Below are positions 62,601 to 64,000 of a stretch of 64,000 nt of DNA, piece by piece. Each line of letters begins with the position of its first letter. Position 1 is the first letter of the stretch. The stretch covers positions 3,906,001 through 3,970,000 of the forward strand of contig JAFBJZ010000781.1 of assembly GCA_016785225.1 (NCBI GenBank). The letters are read 5' to 3'. The position numbers and the translations under genes are program-made. Below the pieces are notes generated by a model. The model did not search any database and was not told the origin of the DNA. It saw nothing but the letters and a program-made list of their open reading frames with translations. This stretch comes from Psettodes erumei (taxonomy: Eukaryota > Chordata > Actinopteri > Pleuronectiformes > Psettodidae).

Positions 62601-64000
62601 TTAAGACAATAACATTTTTCTTAACAAAATGGGAGCAGAGAGTGTTTTTTTCCCCAATTAAGTTAAAAAAAAAAAAAAAACATTTGTTGAGCAAACCAAT
62701 CGCTTCTGACAGTGCGGACAGTCGGTGACACATGACCACACTGCATGGATTTTTCAGGTTTCATGATGTTTTGAAGAACAGAGGGGACTTTACCTCTTGA
62801 TGAGGCTGTTGGCGGCCTCCAGGCGGTCTTCCACAGAGAGCAGAGTGGACCCCAGTGCCGAGGTGGTGGCCATGCAGGTTCTCTGAGCCCTGAGGCAGCT
62901 CTCTCTGCCCACCCACCTCCAGCCTCCGGCGGTCAGGGCAGAGTGACCGGGCTCCGAGCTCACAGTGCATGCCTGCAGCAGGTCCGACCCGTACAGCACT
63001 CCGCGGCTGCAGCGTCGCTCGTTTGCTTCAAAAAGGCGTCTCAAACGCTCCTTCAGCTGCTGAGTCTTTTCTTCTGAAGACTCCTGAACATGGCAGTGAG
63101 AGATGGTACACACAACGATGAATTGTTTATTTTAATTTTCAAAAAAAAATGCTGAAAAAATGCTTTGACTTCAAATGAAGTGAAACAGGGCATTATAGAC
63201 ATGACTTTGCTTGTAAGTAATGTACTTACATGAGAACCAGCATGAGCTGTGGTAGTGAGTTTCTGTGGAGCTGATGTGGCGTTTGTAGTCATACCCAGTG
63301 CTTTAAAAAAGAAAAAAGCTGTATTATTGCAAATGCCAGTGTTAAATCTACTGTACGTGAAAAGAGGTTTGACAAACGTCGGCACGTTTCCTGCCCCATG
63401 AAAATGTATTAACTTTCAGCATTTGGACTGAATGACTGATACAGGAAGTCAGAGGTAATAAGACAATATTACCTTGCTGGGCTGTTGTCAGGGCAGGATG
63501 AGGTGTTGTGCCAGGTGTCGATGAGGCATTGGAGGCAGGAACAGCTTGTTGCATTGTTTGCATGACCATGGAGCCTTGGGGCCTGATGATCTGCTGCCCT
63601 GGTGCTGATACGATCTGCAGGATGTTTCCTAAATCCACGAGGCATCGAGCAACCGATATAAGATGGGACCTCTCAAAATCTAATACTCGTAAGGATAGTA
63701 TTTAAGACCCAAAAGACCATTAAAATGAAAAAAAAAATGCAAATGTAAAAATCTGATCTGATGCCTTGAAAGCTTACTGACCAGCAGAATAAGTGTCCAT
63801 AATTTCATATAAATATCCAACAATAACTAGCACCTGATATCACAAAGAAGGAGAAAAACATGGCAACGACTTAAAGACAGAGGAAAGAATGACGAGATTT
63901 ATGTTGAGAAAAAAGTGTGACAATGGGATGTACATTACCGAGTGTACCTTGGAGCTGCAAGGGCTGTCCGGTGGTGAGCTGGCGGAGCTGGCTGGGCGAC
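53413..64000 (-). CDS. ep400: E1A-binding protein p400, C-terminal half (30 exons, 5' incomplete)
   Basis: Thirty exons (w1-w30 below) total 4,524 nt, about the last 1,500 codons of a family of roughly 3,100 residues. EP400 is the nuclear SWI/SNF-type ATPase of the TIP60/NuA4 complex and exchanges H2A.Z/H3.3. The order is: tail of the insert between ATPase lobes (w1-w5), second helicase lobe (w6-w8), conserved linker (w9-w13), basic linker and SANT domain (w14-w15), KRSPPIKPL-LGMNPFQKNPKHASVLAE block (w17-w18), then a Gln/Ala/Pro-rich C-terminus (w20-w30) ending KTPAKPSGGSS-stop. Phases match at all junctions except across w5 and w26, each one base too long or two too short, so the sequence as given encodes premature stops. 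A sequencing or assembly error is the likeliest cause. SRCAP was considered but lacks this C-terminus. Introns are short (about 90-760 nt). Confidence 0.96.
53734..54495 (-). other. ep400: Last ep400 intron
   Basis: This is 762 nt, the longest ep400 intron in the window. The interspersed repeat copy B occupies 53779-53941, close to the acceptor. The rest is unrecognised. Confidence 0.85.
53779..53941 (+). repeat. Unnamed interspersed repeat, copy B
   Basis: It is homologous to 4158-4343 in the same orientation. The central 90 bp (ctcatcaactgctctcaatc through aacagagggagaaagg) are clearly alignable. Several CpGs of copy A are TpG here. It is antisense to ep400 and ends about 45 nt from the last 3' splice site. 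Confidence 0.8.
54496..54573 (-). CDS. ep400: ep400 exon w29
   Basis: The 78-nt exon encodes MTKLPQIVQQQTTVANIQQI then VSSPQQ. Human has AKLPQVVQQQTPVASIQQV. Confidence 0.94.
54675..54839 (-). CDS. ep400: ep400 exon w28
   Basis: The 165-nt exon encodes IGAQQVTVQAAQPTPQPQQK, VTYATTTQLQPGIKTQFFAT and SIAQAQKPTGAQQIQ. KTQF-TxxIxQAQK-GAQQ is the human pattern. Confidence 0.94.
54973..55133 (-). CDS. ep400: ep400 exon w27
   Basis: The 161-nt exon encodes GGPVLTPSFPQMQVQQLLQM, KKQQQQQAAAVQAAAAAQQK and GQATVQQK. The acceptor is ctctgtcag (55135-55134). An inner AG at 55103-55102 would break the phase with w26. A decayed copy of this exon lies at 52205-52345. Confidence 0.92.
55386..55561 (-). CDS. 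ep400: ep400 exon w26, with apparent frameshift
   Basis: The 176-nt exon encodes TRMPTQGQIQAQAGQTAQVT and LTKPPVVSVPAVVSSAG. As written it then runs to a stop. The expected continuation TTLPVTVAGISVAIGQAQKT is present one frame over and joins correctly to w27. The shift is around 55449-55458. Required length modulo 3 is 1 and the observed value is 2. Confidence 0.9.
55749..55994 (-). CDS. ep400: ep400 exon w25
   Basis: The 246-nt exon encodes ELLKMHKHKLQLQ, a second Gln tract, Ala-rich sequence, and TRPGAVLTGTTVTNLQVARL. The RPGA-LTGTTV-NLQVARL string is characteristic of EP400. Confidence 0.95.
55995..56192 (-). other. ep400: ep400 intron w24-w25
   Basis: A 198-nt intron with donor CAG|GTACTC and acceptor ttctag. 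Nothing notable was seen in it. Confidence 0.85.
56193..56341 (-). CDS. ep400: ep400 exon w24 (poly-Gln)
   Basis: The 149-nt exon encodes MQLQQGKPLTTAQLQLLRQQ, a Gln tract (one His, then about 11 Gln, mostly CAG) and AASPQIKAVGKPQ. In human the poly-Gln of EP400 lies at the same place after QLLRQQQ. Length polymorphism is likely. Confidence 0.94.
56229..56275. repeat. CAG/CTG trinucleotide tract coding poly-Gln
   Basis: On the minus strand this is mostly CAG with a CAC and CAA interruption. It encodes the Gln tract of ep400 exon w24. Confidence 0.93.
56433..56634 (-). CDS. ep400: ep400 exon w23
   Basis: The 202-nt exon encodes PAGAAGAQVVHAQQRAVTAA, then GVRAVTPVTASAVVSTTLSP and VQSQTRPLVTQVPP. 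AQVVH and GVRAVTxVTASAVVTT match human. A UG repeat sits just upstream of its acceptor. Confidence 0.94.
56661..56691. repeat. (AC)15 microsatellite, (UG)n in ep400 pre-mRNA
   Basis: A perfect run whose near edge lies 25-30 nt upstream of the acceptor of ep400 exon w23. Confidence 0.96.
56857..56963 (-). CDS. ep400: ep400 exon w22
   Basis: The 107-nt exon encodes TVGGNVIVNTVAGVPPSPFQ then ANKRLTSPVIPGTLS. GNVIVNTxAGVP and NKRLxSPV-PG are human EP400 landmarks. Confidence 0.94.
57044..57089 (-). CDS. ep400: ep400 exon w21
   Basis: The 46-nt exon encodes AGAIKNATVGTTIQA and starts a Gly/Ala codon. It corresponds to human AGTIKTSVTGTS. Confidence 0.85.
57204..57380 (-). CDS. ep400: ep400 exon w20 (start of Gln/Ala-rich C-terminus)
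   Basis: The 177-nt exon encodes ALAEQQKAQQLAQQQQAGAP, then Ala/Gln/Pro repeats (QAQAAPSQAQAPAAGQAQAQ), ending AAVPNAAVL. Human has ALADQQKAQQ here. Confidence 0.92.
57381..58070 (-). other. ep400: ep400 introns around exon w19
   Basis: Introns of 298 nt (57381-57678) and 313 nt (57758-58070) flank w19. No RNA gene was recognised by eye. Confidence 0.75.
57679..57757 (-). CDS. ep400: ep400 exon w19
   Basis: The 79-nt exon encodes GISYDKPLPPIQVASQRAER then IAKEKK, matching human INYDKPLPPIQVASLRAERIAKEKK almost completely. Confidence 0.96.
58071..58127 (-). CDS. ep400: ep400 exon w18
   Basis: The 57-nt exon encodes LGMNPFQKNPKHASVLAE, identical to the remembered human block. Confidence 0.96.
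58415..58551 (-). CDS. ep400: ep400 exon w17
   Basis: The 137-nt exon encodes SKNSRPLRTCQIYTQDDNAT, HIQLYNSRFELMKIIASKRS and PPIKP, with CT starting a split Leu. It matches human NNRPLRTSQIYAQDENAT from memory. Confidence 0.95.
58670..58717 (-). CDS. ep400: ep400 exon w16
   Basis: The 48-nt exon encodes LVYEANPKKKTKSIYK. Its phase is 0 on both sides, so it could be skipped without a frameshift. I remember a shorter human isoform lacking an equivalent stretch, so it may be an alternative exon. Confidence 0.9.
58808..58981 (-). CDS. ep400: ep400 exon w15 (SANT domain)
   Basis: The 174-nt exon encodes AVKQLLELPLNLTVVSPAHT, PNWDLVSDVVNSCSRIYRSP and KQCRNRYENVIIPREEGK. The spaced aromatic residues and KQCRNRYENV helix define the EP400 SANT domain, a known TIP60-contacting region in the human protein. 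Confidence 0.97.
59092..59327 (-). CDS. ep400: ep400 exon w14 (basic linker, start of SANT)
   Basis: The 236-nt exon encodes AAARKKKKGHGETVIPPRSL, FEKASMLKVRREGKDQKKNF, SLKQQAPFAKPLPSLVKPAM and DNPEWLISEDWALLQ. The last part opens the SANT/Myb-like domain. The KKKK cluster could act as a nuclear localisation signal (inference). Confidence 0.95.
59484..59637 (-). CDS. ep400: ep400 exon w13
   Basis: The 154-nt exon encodes LWTPPTPPQDDNDIYIDSVM, MLMYDTTPMPESKLPPIYIR and KEHKRLKMDPS. It is a close match to human EP400 in this region. Confidence 0.96.
59775..59819 (-). CDS. ep400: ep400 exon w12
   Basis: The 45-nt exon encodes EYVFDTEDGHTEIMP, which corresponds to human EYVYEDVDGQTEVMP. The introns on each side are short (89 and 137 nt). 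Confidence 0.94.
59909..60043 (-). CDS. ep400: ep400 exon w11
   Basis: The 135-nt exon encodes ERLECSKRGWELQQLQKLKE, a charged coiled-coil-like stretch, and ELFTYTREDAYNM. The TYTREDAY string is the human EP400 one. Confidence 0.95.
60243..60317 (-). CDS. ep400: ep400 exon w10
   Basis: The 75-nt exon encodes LTPIERYALHYLEYLHVSDD then ETALK. It matches human LTPIEKYALNYLELFH from memory. Confidence 0.94.
60449..60751 (-). CDS. ep400: ep400 exon w9
   Basis: The 303-nt exon encodes RTIQDLFEVEAGSGEKVEEF, VVLHQEPSASEAISPRVARP, then an acidic/Gln segment (EEDAQQEQQQQEEELAGK) and IEELNAVMEQ. RTIQ-LFEV, EEFVVLxQEPS and IxPRxARP are family landmarks. Confidence 0.94.
60976..61087 (-). CDS. ep400: ep400 exon w8 (end of helicase lobe)
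   Basis: The 112-nt exon encodes LESGNSIEEKLLKNGTKDLI then REVAAQGTDYTLAFLTQ. It is nearly identical to human EP400. The donor is CAA|GTAAGA. Confidence 0.96.
61232..61428 (-). CDS. ep400: ep400 exon w7 (helicase lobe 2, motifs V-VI)
   Basis: The 197-nt exon encodes ENMKKFNRNRRVFCSILTNR, CCSAVGTVFDADTIIFYDTD, and LNPSMDARTQEWCDKIGRSK then DIHIYR. Motif VI (EWCDxIGR) matches human. The motif V part reads SAVGTVFDAD where human, from memory, has TTGINLVEAD. Confidence 0.95.
61429..61964 (-). other. ep400: ep400 intron w6-w7
   Basis: A 536-nt intron with a T15 run at about 61690-61705. No exon or RNA gene was recognised in it. Confidence 0.8.
61965..62134 (-). CDS. ep400: ep400 exon w6 (helicase lobe 2, start)
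   Basis: The 170-nt exon encodes KLEALAILLQKLRSESRRVL, IFTQMVKMLDILEAFLDYRQ and LTYVRLDESFTPDERQ. The RVLIFTQM and YVRLDE strings are the SNF2 helicase C-lobe signatures. Confidence 0.96.
62341..62544 (-). CDS. ep400: ep400 exon w5, with apparent frameshift
   Basis: The 204-nt exon starts in the frame of w4: RLVCVVPPAVAPPPHLYAAN then PPVPYSLEQK. It must end in another frame, LQEAAAPHSADIHRL...VPDLQLMQMDSG, to match w6 and the human protein. The shift lies within 62441-62468. Required length modulo 3 is 2 and the observed value is 0. Confidence 0.88.
62794..63083 (-). CDS. ep400: ep400 exon w4
   Basis: The 290-nt exon encodes ESSEEKTQQLKERLRRLFEA, NERRCSRGVLYGSDLLQACT and, at the end, VEDRLEAANSLIKR. 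The KTxxLKERLxxI-x-NERRCS-x-VYGxDLL pattern is the human EP400 one. The whole exon is open in the frame set by its neighbours. Confidence 0.92.
63230..63300 (-). CDS. ep400: ep400 exon w3
   Basis: The 71-nt exon encodes ALGMTTNATSAPQKLTTTAH then AGSH. Its phases fit both neighbours and the donor is CAT|GTAAGT. Low-complexity Thr/Ala-rich insert. Confidence 0.85.
63473..63628 (-). CDS. ep400: ep400 exon w2
   Basis: The 156-nt exon encodes NILQIVSAPGQQIIRPQGSM, then VMQTMQQAVPASNAS, ending TTAQQ. NILQIVSAPGQ and VMQT are as in human EP400. It belongs to the low-complexity insert between the two ATPase lobes. Confidence 0.92.
63948..64000 (-). CDS. ep400: ep400 exon w1 (5' cut by window edge)
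   Basis: It encodes SPSQLRQLTTGQPLQLQ, matching human LSPSQLRQVTAGQPLQLQ from memory. Two in-frame donors follow 9 nt apart: CAAG|GTACAC (end 63948) and CTCG|GTAATG (end 63939). The first gives the human-like join LQLQ-GNILQIV. Confidence 0.9.

Noticed and set aside
53413..64000. SRCAP or another INO80-family ATPase as identity
   Set aside because: The SANT exon, TYTREDAY block, LGMNPFQKNPKHASVLAE and the Gln-rich end ending in VQMIPA-TATAQVVQQK fit EP400 specifically.
53413..64000. An intronic H/ACA snoRNA (human EP400 hosts SNORA49)
   Set aside because: I looked through the ep400 introns here by eye for paired hairpins with H and ACA boxes and could not support one. It may be in introns outside the window.
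1..64000. CRISPR arrays, operons, phage or plasmid features
   Set aside because: None are present. All repeats are eukaryotic microsatellites or transposon remnants, and the genes are spliced.

Overview
This is vertebrate nuclear DNA, almost certainly from a teleost fish. Genes are split into GT/AG-bounded exons, introns carry (CA)n microsatellites, there is a degenerate fish Tc1-type transposase fragment near 51.1-51.4 kb, and a dispersed repeat that I associate with percomorph fishes occurs at least three times between 39 and 46.4 kb. There is no prokaryotic gene organisation, operon or CRISPR array.

Two chromatin-regulator genes lie head-to-tail on the minus strand. The right end (53.4-64.0 kb) holds 30 exons of ep400, the SWI/SNF-type ATPase scaffold of the TIP60/NuA4 complex. 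They cover about the last 1,500 codons: the insert between ATPase lobes, the second helicase lobe, the SANT domain, and the Gln/Ala-rich C-terminus with its stop codon and 3' UTR. The left half (0.9-32.7 kb) holds the 5' part of ncor2 (SMRT corepressor): a probable non-coding first exon and promoter near 32.4-32.7 kb, a 17 kb first intron, then five coding exons giving the N-terminal 232 residues. The rest of ncor2 lies to the left of the window.

Between the genes (32.7-52.2 kb) is about 19 kb of AT-rich, CpG-poor, repeat-bearing DNA with no convincing protein gene. It contains a tRNA-like sequence, the Tc1 remnant, a near-perfect 37-bp inverted repeat at 42.04-42.12 kb and small CpG-rich islets near 47.0-47.4 and 48.2 kb. 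The ncor2 introns, in contrast, are unusually CpG-rich over many kilobases.

The main oddities are: two exons of ep400 whose length and reading frame do not fit their neighbours (apparent +1/-2 shifts); a decayed copy of one ep400 exon plus its intron flank just beyond the ep400 3' end; a previously unnamed (to me) repeat shared by an ncor2 intron and the last ep400 intron; and the palindrome at 42 kb. Both gene products act on chromatin (TIP60-p400 remodelling/acetylation; nuclear-receptor corepression with HDAC3), but nothing here shows that they are co-regulated. All family comparisons are from memory of the human proteins; no searches were run.
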